Source: Tetraselmis striata
Taxonomy: Eukaryota; Chlorophyta; Chlorodendrophyceae; Chlorodendrales; Chlorodendraceae
Assembly (NCBI GenBank): GCA_006384855.1
Contig: VCJN01002465.1
Location: 1-64,000, forward strand
DNA: 64,000 nucleotides
Reading direction: 5' to 3'
Shown here: positions 1-10,951 of the stretch, piece by piece
Layout: each line of letters starts with the position of its first letter
Numbering within the stretch: the first letter of the stretch is position 1
Notes under the pieces: generated by a model
Told to the model about the DNA's origin: nothing
The model's input: only the letters and a program-made list of their open reading frames with translations
Database searches by the model: none
Position numbers and translations under genes: made by a program

Positions 1-297
1 CTGGTGCGTTACATTGGGGCAGGCGCTGGGCAGACAATTGGGGCTCGCTTCAGAGCATTGTCTAGTGCCTATGCGGCTGCGCCGCCTCCGCCGCATGCAG
101 ACTCTGCGGGCTCACCAGCACCGCCACCTCAGTCATGCGGCCCTGCATCCCGCAGCCCGCCGCCGTCAGCCAGATCAGAGGTATCCAGAAGCCAGTGCTG
201 GGGTTGTTGCGGCATGACCGCATAGTTTTCAGCGGCTGCCGTCCACAGCTTGTAATGCATCCCTTTCCGCCGATTCCGCTGTATGCGCTGTCTTGGC

Positions 298-714
298 GCC
301 GCGCTGCCCCGGCCGCCGCGCCTTGGCGCCGCGCTGCCCCGGCCAAGGCGCGCTGCCCCGGCCGCCGCGCCTTGGCGCCGCGCTGCCCCGGCCGCCGCGC
401 CTTGGCGCCGCGCTGCCCCGGCCGCCGCGCCTTGGCGCCGCGCTGCCCCGGCCGCCGCGCCTTGGCGCCGCGCTGCCCCGGCCGCCGCGCCTTGGCGCCG
501 CGCTGCCCCGGCCGCCGCGCCTTGGCGCCGCGCTGCCCCGGCCGCCGCGCCTTGGCGCCGCGCTGCCCCGGCCGCCGCGCCTTGGCGCCGCGCTGCCCCG
601 GCCGCCGCGCCTTGGCGCCGCGCTGCCCCGGCCGCCGCGCCTTGGCGCCGCGCTGCCCCGGCCGCCGCGCCTTGGCGCCGCGCTGCCCCGGCCGCCGCGC
701 CTTGGCGCCGCGCG
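298..714. repeat. 30-bp GC minisatellite, about 13 units
   Basis: Tandem 30-bp units built around the palindrome GGCGCC and the string GCCCCGGCCGCCGCGCC. The first units are irregular and the later dozen are nearly identical, which suggests recent homogenisation. The unit is a multiple of 3, so several frames stay open through it on both strands (Ala/Pro/Arg-rich). I treat those frames as by-products of composition. Confidence 0.9.
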
Positions 715-719
715 GGGTA

Positions 720-1653
720 TTGAGTCCTCCCCTCCCTAGTGAGCGCGTCCACCCGCGCCTTGCGCTCGGGGCCGTCCTCCTCCGTCACCACATTCTGCAA
801 CCCCCACCGCGTGACGAACCACGCAGCTCCTTGCATGCGCTTGTACATGTGCCCAAGCACCGCCTGGGGACGCGAAGCTCCTTCTCGGTCATGATCGCCT
901 TCACCCGGGCCTCCTCGAGCAGCGGACCGGCGTTAAGAATGGAAAACGTTTCCATGTGGTGCAAGCAGTCCTCCATGACCCAGCCGGACTGCACCGTCAC
1001 CTTGCCTGACCCTGCAGTCATGGAGGGGAATGCCGTCACGCCCACGCCCACGCCCACGCCCACGCCGCCCCACGCCCGGGGGGGGGGGGGGGTTACCTTT
1101 CGATTCTTGGACACTGCAAACGAAGGGCGCAACCGTCCATACCGTCTTCGCCAACGGGGTCCTCCCCCACGCCCATCACATCGTCCACCTTCGAGCCGCC
1201 GTCGTCCGAGACCGGCGCCGGCGGGCCGTTTCCGACGGCTGCAGCTACTCCTGCTGCCGCCCCTGTTGTTGCTGCTGCTGCTGCTGCCGCCCCTGTTGCT
1301 GCTGCTTGTGATAAGGCGGCCTTGCGGCGCAACTTAGCCGCACGCTTCAACGAGTGGCTACAGTTCGGGTATTTCCGGAAGTGCCGCTCTCGCGCCGTCC
1401 TTTCACTACTACCCGTCACGATGCCGTGGCAGTGCTTGCATGTGTACACGCCATCCTTCGACACACTCGCTATCCATCCCTTTGCCGGCATGCCTGCTGC
1501 CGCGCGCGGGGGGCGGGGGGGGGGGGGGGGGGGGGTTGAGAGTTGGGGTGGATGTAACCCACCACCGGCAGGCAACACAGATGCGAGTGCGCGGCTGTCC
1601 GCGCTTGATTCAACGGTGAGCGGCGGTGACCGTGAGGCGACCCCGTACTTCAT
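720..1653 (-). pseudogene. hAT-like transposase fragment with BED-type zinc finger
   Basis: Minus-strand remnant of a DNA-transposon protein. The first block (1653 to about 1097) carries CKHC, then about 20 residues later H, then C-x-H (GVYTCKHCHGIVTG ... RHFRKYPNCSH), the spacing of a BED-type DNA-binding finger, followed by a basic stretch and Ala runs. It ends at a GTAAC donor directly followed by a C tract. After a likely AG acceptor near 1020 come residues such as MEDCLHHMETFSILNAGPLLEEAR, then, in another frame past a very short possible intron (about 45 bases), LGHMYKRMQGAAWFVTRWGLQNVV. The TRWG motif resembles the region after DUF659 in hAT transposases. The catalytic core and C-terminal dimerisation part are not visible; the minisatellite begins where more protein would be expected. 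No terminal inverted repeats were found. Finger clear, family assignment moderate. Confidence 0.5.
1040..1092. repeat. CCCACG hexamer repeat and G15 run
   Basis: Four to five CCCACG units lead into a run of 15 G (1078-1092). It lies inside the presumed intron of the hAT-like fragment, beside its donor. A separate CTG/GCT trinucleotide run at about 1262-1310 encodes the Ala stretch of that fragment. Confidence 0.8.
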
Positions 1654-2280
1654 GCGCGTGCTGGGGCGTTACACAATCATCAGCAGTTAGGGCGGCTGCA
1701 TTAAAACGCGCACCTACGAACACCACCTACCGCCTACCACCTACCGTACCACCTACATCCGCCCACACCTCCGCCCGTCGTGCCGCACATCGCGGCACAC
1801 CGCGGGGTCAGCGGTCAGCGAGGTGCGGTCAGCGATGTGCGGCGATGTGCAATGAGTGCGTACATCCGCCTGTACTTAGCCCGGGTGCTCCGCGTCGGCG
1901 GGCGACACGCGAGCCCGCGTGCGCATATCAATTTGATGAAATTATGGAAACGAGAAATTCATATAGTACTTTACAGGTCGCGCGCGATAGTCGTCGCTAC
2001 TGGGTATGAAATCCACGTCCCTCGTCCGTCCCGTATCGTCCCCGTATGTCGTCGTTCGTCACCAGTAGGGCACATTTACGTCACATCTGAATCTCACAGT
2101 GTTTGAAGCAAGGCCATTATTCTATTTAGCTGTAATATATTTGCGTCCATGCTGTGGATGGACGCATGGCGCTGGGAGAAATAACTGAGTACATCAATTA
2201 GTATATTCGAGTTGAGGTAAAGTGCTACTATCGCATCGAACTCCTCACATGGATTTGGTTTTCGTTTTCCCGCTAGAGTC
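1654..2280. other. No recognisable gene
   Basis: The first part has short CCTACC-type repeats (about 1725-1760) and the rest is unique-looking sequence. A single outlying unit of the 28-bp minisatellite lies near 2147-2170. No conserved protein or RNA gene seen. Confidence 0.5.
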
Positions 2281-2283
2281 GGC

Positions 2284-2495
2284 ATGCGTCCATCCACAAC
2301 ATGGACGCAAGCTGCGTCCATGCTGTGGATGGACGCAAGGTGCGTCCATGCTGTGGATGGACGCAAGTTGCGTCCATGCTGTGGATGGACGCAAGTTGCG
2401 TCCATGCTGTGGATGGACGCAAGGTGCGTCCATGCTGTGGATGGACGCAAGGTGCGTCCATCCTATGGATGGACGCTAGGCGTGTCTATCCTGCG
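2284..2495. repeat. 28-bp minisatellite of near-palindromic units
   Basis: Seven tandem units begin GCGTCCAT, have a 7-base centre, then ATGGACGC and a 4-5-base linker (aagg/aagt). The two 8-base arms of each unit are exact inverted repeats, so each unit can fold into a small hairpin on either strand. The last units degenerate. One isolated unit lies 130 bases upstream. All frames are open, but the peptide is only a translation of the repeat. Confidence 0.93.
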
Positions 2496-2539
2496 GAGGG
2501 ACCCGTGGTGACTCGAGGGGATTGTGTCGGACACCACCA

Positions 2540-5501
2540 CACGACCTACGCAATAATCTCAAAATGTTTTCTGTCATGTGTCCTATTTCGCAGACCTGCC
2601 GCGAGGCGTGGAAGTTCATCCACCATGTATCCGAGCGTAGGCTCTCCGAGATTCAGCGCGATGTCCTGGATGATCCGATTCCATTCAAGCGGGCCAAGGT
2701 TCCCAAGGTTTCTCCCCCACGCAGCCATGCAAGAGCATGGCTTCACCTCTACTTGTCCGACGCTAGCGGCAGGCTTGAGCATATTCCCAACCCCTCTGGC
2801 GGACAAGCGCAAAGCCATCTACCATGTTGGATGAGGAAGTCTCGGGTCTACAAGTTGTATGTGGCCGACTGCAAGGATCAGAATAGTGAGTGCTCGGTTC
2901 TATCATCCCCTCCCTGCCTCTCCCGGCCAATGGGCCTGCAACTCGTAGTACATGGTCTTTTGGCAAGGTACTAACAAGATTCCCAAATTGATTTAGGGAA
3001 GCCCGCATCTATTTCCTCCTTCCGCCGAGCGTGGTTGCAGTTCTTTCCGCATGTGAAGGTACCGAAGACCAAGCGCTTCACCAAATGCAGTGTGTGTGCC
3101 AGTTCCGCCAAGATTTGCGGTGCGGCCACAAACCCACCATGAGTCTTAATGGATACTAAGTGTGTGGCATGACCAAACGCCCGGTCGTTCTAGCGAGAAA
3201 TTACTGCGATTTTGAATGCGGTACTAACTAACCTATCAATGGCATTGTTGCCGCAAACGTTATTCTAGGTACAACAAGGACCCTGTCGATAGAGCTGTCG
3301 CTCAGCGCGTGCAAGAGCAACATCTGGAGAGGGTACTGCACGAGCGGCATTTCTTGGAAGTGGCCTTGCAGTACTCCCGCAAAAACAGGGACCTCTTTGT
3401 TTGCGAGATCGATGGCATGGATCAAGACAAGACCCGTCTTCCTCATCTTGTGCCATGGGACAAGGAGGTGGAGAAGAAGAACCTCCTGCAATGTCACTTG
3501 ACATGCGTCAAGTACAACGGGAGCCAGCCGGACGACGTGTACTACTTTTTCGACTGCTTCCCTCACGACAGTAGCAACACCATTACCGTCATGTACAAGA
3601 CTATCAAGAAGGAGATCGAGAGGCGTGGCGAGGCATTGGACACTGTGTGGTTCCAGCTCGACAACACTTGCCGGGAGAACAAGAACAAGTACGTCTTGTG
3701 CTTTTGCCAATGGCTCGTGCACATGGGTTTTTGCAAGGAAGTCCGTCTCTCTTTCCTCCAAGTAGGGTAAGCCCCCCCCCCCCCCCCCCCCCCCCCTTCC
3801 CCCCCCAAAAAACCGCACCATCCACTGACTTACGTTATTTATGTTAACGGGTCCACCAGTCGCCAAGTTGGGGCCTTACTGACTTTTTACTATATTGTTC
3901 ACCTTCCAGGCACACCCACGAGCGCGTCGACCAAGTCTTCTCGAAATTCTCCGTGTGGCTTGACCACGCCGCATTCACCAAGGCTCAGCTTTTGCACGAG
4001 CTTCGTCAGGCCTTCACACCGACATGCAACTTCATGGAGCTCGAGGGAGTCCTCGACATCAAGACTTGGCTTGGCAATTGTCTTCCACGACAAGGCCAGG
4101 TGCTGAACACGGTGACTTCTAACCAGTTCGTCATCAAGCAATCGGAGGCTGTGGTCGGCGGTGTACGCAGCGCCCTGTATTGCAGTCGTTGGTCCGATAC
4201 CGCAGAGCATGGGCCAGAGTTCATCCTTCGCGGAGTCCCCGACGGCACCCCTGCGTACCTTGCTTCTCGCCCTCTCTACCACTCCAAGGCTGACCCGGGC
4301 AAGGCTTTTGCTGAGATGGAGAAGGAGATTTGGAAGGCGGCGGATAGGTTGCACTTCTCCGCGGATGATAGGCGAGAATGGGAGGAGGAATTCGCTTCGC
4401 TCCGGGAACTGGAGACGAGGGATCGAACTCCCTTCCTTGCGTTTTGGCCCGAGTCTACCACGGAGCTGGACACTTGGCTAGGCGCCTTGCTACCTGGCAG
4501 GGATCTTGATGCCGATGATCCAATGTCTGCACGTATGCGTTCCCAGCCTAGGCTTGACCAAACATGCCAAGGCATGGCACGCAGGTACGCCGACCTTCAG
4601 GAGGAGCTTCGGGTCTTGACGTACAACCCCATCACCATCAACACCTCCACTCAACGCCGGAAGCGCCGGCGGGGGGCGCAAGCGGCTAGAACAGCGGTTG
4701 AGCACTCGAACGAGGCCGAGAAGGGGGGTCATGCCGTCGCGATCCCGTTGGAGAATGAGGACACTACCCGACGCGAGTTTGACGCCCGTCCCGGCAATTT
4801 GGTCGTCATGGACAACACCGCTGACAACCCCGACGCGTACCGCGAGGAGGGTCTTCTCGGCGATTGGGAGAACAAGTACCTTGTGGCCTACGTAAGGTAC
4901 CGATATGACGTCCAGGATTTGGATGGCTTGCCCGAGGACCACACCGAAGTTGACGAGTTGGACGTCACCATGTGCGAGCCTTGGTTGTCGACGCCGCATG
5001 GGAAGCCCGACATCCCGCTCACCTTTGCCATCGCGATGGCCCGACAGAGTCGCGACCCAGAACCGGACTCATTGCGAAGAAGATGAAATGGTTGCCTATC
5101 ACCACTGGTTGCCTCTATCGCTCTTCAGCTTGAGTTTCCCGAACGTTCGCCGGACCGCCCGCCAGTGCCAGCACGACTTCCGTGGCACCAAGCTAACTGC
5201 CGTGACAAGCATGAAGGGCGTCTCGGAGATCAAGGACTCCAGACACAAGAACCTTGTTGTGCGCCGGCCCTTGGCAAAGCTTCGCTACACCATGCAATTG
5301 CATGAAGAGGCGAATAGGGAGTGCGGTGCTTCGTTGCCCCTCGACGGCATTAGGCACATGGAAATCACTTACGAGCTTGCAAGACTCCGTGCCGCGCTCA
5401 ACGTCCACAAACTCGATGTCGACAACAAACGCAGGTGGTTCAACGACCACCGCTTCAATGCAGACGAGAAGAAGTGCGTTTTGGACATGTTGACAATATA
5501 A
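2540..5501 (+). CDS. DUF7869-like, probable DDE-type transposase (multi-exon)
   Basis: Blocks on the plus strand follow the order of the DUF7869 family. About 2540-2880: N-terminal region ending RKSRVYKLYVADC. About 3000-3140: WLQFFPHVKVPKTKRFTKCSVCASS, a Cys pair region. 3309-3770: DGMDQDKTRLPHL, then QLDNTCRENKNKYVLCFCQWL and FLQVG, ending at a GTAAG donor followed by 25 C. 3909-5086: HTHERVDQVFSKFSVWLD, then a long Glu/Arg-rich C-terminal part with a basic patch (RRKRRR). A further open block, about 5090-5501, is in another frame. The D...DN...EN...GHTHE pattern is compatible with an RNase H-like DDE fold, which is inference. The same end is duplicated in inverted orientation at 6100-7655, so it is mobile or recently duplicated. 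Introns are placed by eye; whether the frame change near 5085 is an intron or a defect is unresolved. Confidence 0.6.
3772..3796 (+). repeat. C25 run at intron start
   Basis: Twenty-five consecutive C begin two to three bases after the GTAAG donor of the DUF7869-like gene; a shorter C run follows after TT. Confidence 0.9.
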
Positions 5502-5895
5502 TGATAGACAGTGGTGTTGTACGTACGTATCTCTAGGGGCCTTTGTGGGGGGCGGGAGGGGGGGTGCGAGTGTTGGCTACTCGTGCCCATTAGACAATGC
5601 GATTTGAGCACTGTAACAATTAGACACTTAAAGTATTTGCCCTCGCACGCTTGCCCCACGATCATACGACGTCAAACGCAATGAATTGATGGGGTGGCGC
5701 GCGTCCTGACTTAGGTTTTTCCTCGCATCCGCTCTGCGCATGCCCAATTTTGCACGTTTTGCGCGGGTAAATAGTGAAATCGAGTGCAACCAAGGGGATT
5801 TTGTGCAAATGTGCCTCCAAAACATGCGTTTTGAGAATTTCGTGCAAAATGGCTCAAAAAAAAGGCAACTTTCACAAGTGAACAACATAACATGT

Positions 5896-6099
5896 TTAAT
5901 GAACGAATGTTAGCGGCATTAATACGGCACGTTTCGGCGCGTCCGTCGCACCACGAAGACGCCTTACTTCATCACAGACGCCGGCGGAGGCGAAGGCCCC
6001 ATGGAGCGAGCTCATGCAAGTTAGGCAGCATAAAAGCTTTGTACAACACTAACGACTAGGGCTCCAAGAACAAACGTTCACAAAAAAGTCAAAAAGTGT
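5896..6099. other. Spacer between the two inverted DUF7869 copies
   Basis: About 200 bases that are not part of either arm. The arms end in the related strings GTGAACAAC-ATAACA (left) and TGTTAGTTGTTCAC (right), which may mark the 3' terminus of the element. The spacer holds no ORF of note. Confidence 0.5.
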
Positions 6100-7655
6100 T
6101 AGTTGTTCACTTGTGAAAGTAGCTTTTCCGTAGAGCAATTTTGCACGAAATTATCAAAACGCATGTTCTAGAGGGACAATTGCACTCAATCCCATAGCAT
6201 GCACTCAATTTCAATCATGTTTGCCCGCGCAAACCGTGCGAAATTGGGCGTGCGTTGAACGGATGCGAGGGAAAAACCAAGTTAAAACGCGTGCCACCCC
6301 ATCAATTCAATGTAGTTGACGTCGAATGATTGTGGGGCAGGCGTGCGAGGGCAACTACTTGAAGTGTCTAACAGTTACAGTGCTCAAATCTCATTGCATA
6401 AACGGCACGAGTAGCCAACATTCGCTCACTTTCCCCCCCCCCCCTCCCCCCCCCCCCCCCCCCCCCCGGCCCCTACAAATACGTGCAGCACCACTATCTA
6501 TCATTATATTGTCAACATGTCCAAAACGCACTTCTCGTCTGCATTGAAGCAGTGGTCGTTGAATCACCTTCGTTTGTTGTCGACATCGAGTGTGTGGACG
6601 TTGAGCGCGGCACGGAGTCTTGCAAGCTCGTATGTGATCTCCGGGTGCTTGATGCCGTCGAGGGGCAACAAAGCACCGCACTCCATGTTCGCCTCTTCCT
6701 GCAACTGCATGGTGTAGCGAAGTTTTGCCAAGGGCCGGCGCACAACAAGGTTATTGTGTCTGGAGTCCTTGATCTCCGAGACGCCCTTCATGCTTGTCAC
6801 ATCAGTTAGCTTGGTGCCACGGAAGTCATGCTAGCACTGGCGGGTAGTCCGGCGGACGTTCGGGAAACGCAAGCAGAAGAGTGATAGAGGCAACCAGTGG
6901 TGATAGGCAACCATTTTATCTTCGTTGCAGTCTCCGAAGATGAGTCCGGTTCCAGGATGCGACTCTGTCGGGCCATCGCGATGGCAAAGGTGAGCGGGAT
7001 GGCGGCCGTCCTCGGCGGCGTCGACAACCAAGGCTCGCACATCGTGACGTCCAACTCGTCAACTTCGGTGTGGTCCTCGGGCAAGCCATCCAAATCCTGG
7101 ACGTCATATCGGTATACCTCACGTAGGCCACAACGTACTTGTTCGCCCAATCGCCAAGGAGACCCTCCTCGCGGTACGCGTCGGGGTTGTCGGTGGTGTT
7201 GTCCATGACGACCAAATTCCCGGGACGGGCGTCAAACTGGCGACGGGTAGTGTCCTCATTCTCCACCGGGATTGCGACCACCTGACCCCCCCCCCTCCTG
7301 ACGGCATGCCTCGCAATCGGCCTCGTTCGCGTGCTCAACCGTTGTTGTTGCCGGTTGCGCCCCCCGCCGCCGGCGCTTCCGGCGTTGAGTGGAGGTGTTG
7401 ATGTGATGGGGTTGTACGTCAAGACCCGAAGCTCCTCCTGAAGGTCGGCGTACTTGCGCACCATGCCTTGGCATGTTTTGTCCGACCAGCCTAGCTAGGT
7501 TGGGAACGCATACGTGCAGACATGGGCTCATTGGCGTTAGGAACTCTGCCAGGTATCAAGGCCGCGGCTAGCCAAGTGTCCAGCTCCGTGATAGACTCGG
7601 ACCAAAACGCCAAGAAGGGAGTTCGACCCCTCGTCTCCTCCTCCCATTCAAGCCT
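6100..7655 (-). pseudogene. Truncated inverted second copy of the DUF7869-like gene
   Basis: Read on the minus strand, this copies the stretch about 4377-5895 of the plus-strand gene. Shared peptide blocks include MKGVSEIKDSRH, LARLRAALNVH, PLTFAIAMARQSR and LEVRVLTYN-like text, plus the same 3' flank (TTTTGCACGAAA, GTTCACTTGTGAAA). Identity is high but with scattered differences and small indels. The copy stops abruptly at about 7650, where its partner continues into the catalytic region, so it lacks the DDE-like core and cannot act alone. It contains its own C tract (6433-6467, plus strand), which the other copy has only as a short G-rich stretch. Probably a tail-to-tail insertion of a 5'-truncated copy, or an inverted duplication. 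Confidence 0.8.
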
Positions 7656-8130
7656 TGGAGCTGGACGCCATGCACCGGGACCAACTCGCCGCCCTCCAAC
7701 GCGAACGCGCGCGAGCCAGGGGGCGACAACTAAACAACAGGCGCCCACTGCGGCCGCCGTCATCAAGCTGAATATGGTATATCTCCGGCTCACCGCTGCA
7801 GCAGCACCCGCCTCGCTCGCAGTCCGACTCCCTATCACTCGGCAAATCCGCCGGGAAAGCGCCAGTCTACGACAGAAATAACACTGCTAGCTTGACCATC
7901 TACATCAATGACGCACTTTCTCTACTTCATGTGCGCGACTCACCCGCCGTACCTGGCCATTCTTACTAATAAACCCTCGTCCGACGGCCATCTCCGATTC
8001 GTACTCCGCCTTTCCCGTCCCTCGTCGTAAACTGGTCCACTCTGCCCGGGCATTCCTTGTGCTTTTTAATATGGTTGTATTAGGGCCCCATACACAAACC
8101 CAGCCAGTCTCCCACCTATCGATAGTTGCC
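7656..8130. other. No recognisable gene
   Basis: Unique-looking sequence after the break in the inverted copy. No motif recognised. Confidence 0.4.
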
Positions 8131-10435
8131 GCCCACTGCCCCGCCGGCAGCGCTGAAGATGCTGGGCTCGGGGGAAGTCGGGATGTGCCTTGGCCGGGAG
8201 GGAGCGAGGGCTTTTGTGTGTCCCGCAGATCAGCTGGCCGGGGGGGGGGGGGGGGGGGGGGTTGAGTCCGGCGGTGGTGTCGGGGCCGGCCCGATGTGCG
8301 TAGTCGCGGTTGAAGAGCGAAGCGGGGTCGTCAGCGGGTCGGGGGCCGGTGTCCCTGCCGCAACTGCATTGCGGACAGTGTCCCTGCTGCCAAGGTCATG
8401 TACTGGCACAATGATTGCCCACTCCAGTCTAACCCGCAGCCCAAGCAGTCATCAGTCAGCCATGCGGCCATTTGCGACAGCCTCTCCCAGATGGAGATAC
8501 ATGCGGGCATGGCAGCCCTCGTGGCTTTCATGGGCGTAGACGGGGAGCCATCTGCATCCATGGCAGCGATGAAGTTCGATGACAACCCAGCTCCAGGTAA
8601 TGGTGTGTATGAGTACCATCCCCAGACCTTCACGGCTGGCGCAGCTGCTGCTCATCGGTTTGTGGGACTTCTGGGCCACTTTGTGGACCTTGGTGCTAAC
8701 CTTTGCATGGAGCACTCTCGCTAGCTGTTTGGACCCGGGTTCCGCACCCTCCAGAAACCGGTGCTTTGTGATGGCCTTGGTGTCTACATTTGTGACTACG
8801 GCTCTGTCGTCAAGGACTTCCAGTACCATGATGGCAGCTGCCGCTCCTTTCCCACGAAGGTTGCGTTCTCCCCTGGCATGAAGCAACGGGCGGATTCCAC
8901 AAGCATCATGTCTCAGGAGTAGCTCCGCCGCCACCATGGCATCAGCGTGTGCTCCCCTGCCTGCGGCGATCTCGCTGCTGCCGACCAGCATGGAGCTATC
9001 TGTCGGAGCAATCATGCAGAACGGACTTCTCTACATCCAGGCACCATCAGCAGGCCAGACCCCCGCAGCTTCCCTGGCCGACCGCGGTCCGCCTTTCCCG
9101 CCCCCTGATGCGTCCCTTTGGCAAAAGTCTTTGAAAACCTAGTATGTAGGGACGCCATGTTTGCGTGCTTGCGCTCTGCGGACATCACTGGACTTCCTTC
9201 CCCGAGGGAGGCATATCCATGCTCGAGTGCGAGCCATGCAGCATGGTGAAGCTCCGACATGCCTCCCTCAGCACCAAGCCCGGAACCAAGGCCACTCCAT
9301 GCTTCCAATCGCTCAGGTCAAATGTGTATGGCCAGTCGATATCCCTGGCGAAGGTGGCTGCAATGTCATCCTTTGTGTAATAGATCACTTCTCCAACTAC
9401 CTCGGGCTCGCTGCCATGCAGTCCAAACGGGAGATCACCTCGCAACTCTGTGACATGCTCACAGAGATAAAAAATCTGCACACCAACCAGCATCACTGCT
9501 TTCAGCCCCACCATCAAGTCCGATTGCGATCACAACTACACAAACAAACAATGTCGATCCGCTGTGAAGTCCATAGTCTTACCCAAGATGTTCACAGCCC
9601 CATCTGGAGCGTCAATGGGAAAGACTTGCGCAGACTGCCATCAGCATGAGGGTCCACTCCAATGCCCCGCGCAAGTATCGGGCCTTGGCCATCCACCATG
9701 CCAGGTACCTGCGCAACCGCCGCCACTCCCCCGCCTACTCCAATGGTGGCAACGGCGGTGTGCCACATGCAGTCCTCATCCAAGCGCGTGTTGACCTCAA
9801 CCCACTCCGCATGTGGGGCTGCCTGGCACATCTTCGCATCGAGGATCGATTTCACCTCAAGCTGGAGCCATGTGCTCTCCGTTGCATGCTTGTCGGCAAC
9901 TGCAATCATGGCCCTGGGCATTGGGCACATAGTCTTCGCACTGGCCGCCTCATGCGCACTGCCCACGGCGCCTTCAATGATCTGGAACCTGCCCTCCCAT
10001 CCCCCTCCCCAACTGCTCACATATGTTCTCAGTCCCCTGTGGTTTCGGAGCAAAGCAAGAGCGTGGAGGCCCCTGTGGTTTCGGAGCAAATCAACAGCGT
10101 GTCTGATCCTGCGGTTTTGGGCACAGCGACACCGTAGAGACCCCTGTCGCCTTTGTCTCGGCGGCCAAAAACACAGTGCACTTCCGTCAACTGATGGAGG
10201 ACACCCACCAGTAGCAATATGGACCTACTATCATCTATAGAGACAATCAGGGCGCAGTCAAGCCGGCCACCAATCCCATGGCATCCAACCGCACCAAGCA
10301 CATAGACATCAGACGTCACTATACCGTGGAACTGGTTGATGTAGGTACCATTGCAGTGACACCAATCTCCACCATTGCCATGCAAGCGGGTGGACTTGCC
10401 AAAGCGCTTGCCCAGTCCGCACACGCTCTCTAATT
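8130..10435 (+). mobile_element. Copia-type LTR retrotransposon fossil
   Basis: A decayed plus-strand Copia (Pseudoviridae-like) element. Recognisable parts in order: gag/protease-side residues (about 8400-8900), pre-integrase and integrase (about 9160-9640, with CVIDHFSNYLGLAAMQSKREIT), the integrase C-terminal side (about 9650-10000, with RVDLNPLRMWGCLAHLRIED), and an RNase H end (about 10220-10430, with DNQGAV and NRTKHIDIRRHYTVE). Little or no reverse transcriptase is seen between integrase and RNase H. It is clearly broken, with at least half a dozen interruptions, and looks old. A probable 3' LTR follows. Confidence 0.75.
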
Positions 10436-10470
10436 CCGGGGATGTATGGGATCAACCTCAATGCGGCCAC

Positions 10471-10640
10471 TGTTCGAGAGGGGCTATCATAGTATGACAT
10501 TGCCCGTACACCATAGGATAGACACTTCCGGGGTGTTGTCGGCTTGAGCGCATGCCTGCCCTTACAGCATATAAAACCACGTACTGCGTACTGTGATATT
10601 TACCCAGTGCAGTCAGCATTGTGTCAATCCAGCGAGTCAT
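10471..10640 (+). mobile_element. Probable 3' LTR piece of the Copia fossil
   Basis: It begins TGTTCGAGAGGGG about 40 bases after the RNase H block, where a 3' LTR is expected, and contains a TATA-like CATATAAAA at about 10569. A matching 5' LTR was not found, so the right end is a guess. A G16 run (10664-10679) lies just beyond. Confidence 0.4.
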
Positions 10641-10679
10641 TGGGGGGGACAAAATCCAGGGGAGGGGGGGGGGGGGGGG

Positions 10680-10951
10680 TGCGTCTCCTAAACCAGGAAA
10701 TGTAATCCTGATTGCATAAGCAATGATGTTTCCACATTCGCATGATACGCCCACAGCAGTGAAACCAGCGCCCTAGGGTGGTATGGACGATTAATGCAGT
10801 AATTGAGACATGCGACCACTGGTACACCAATCTCGCGATTATTTGACAGCCATCAAAGCGACCCCTAACTATCATGGAGGGCGACTGCAATTAAGGATGA
10901 GTGAACATAAGGACTTGGACTCAGTGGAGTTGGAAGCTTTATTCTCGAATT
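10680..10951. other. No recognisable gene
   Basis: Short stretch between the Copia fossil and the end of the LRR gene; it should include the 3' UTR of the latter (minus strand). No motif recognised. Confidence 0.4.

Noticed and set aside
129-1337. Long open frames on both strands through the GC minisatellite
   Set aside because: A 30-bp repeat without stops keeps every in-phase frame open; the peptides are pure repeat translations.
2284-2495. 28-bp regularly spaced repeats resembling a CRISPR array
   Set aside because: Units are contiguous, with 4-5-base linkers and no unique spacers; the setting is eukaryotic with no Cas genes.
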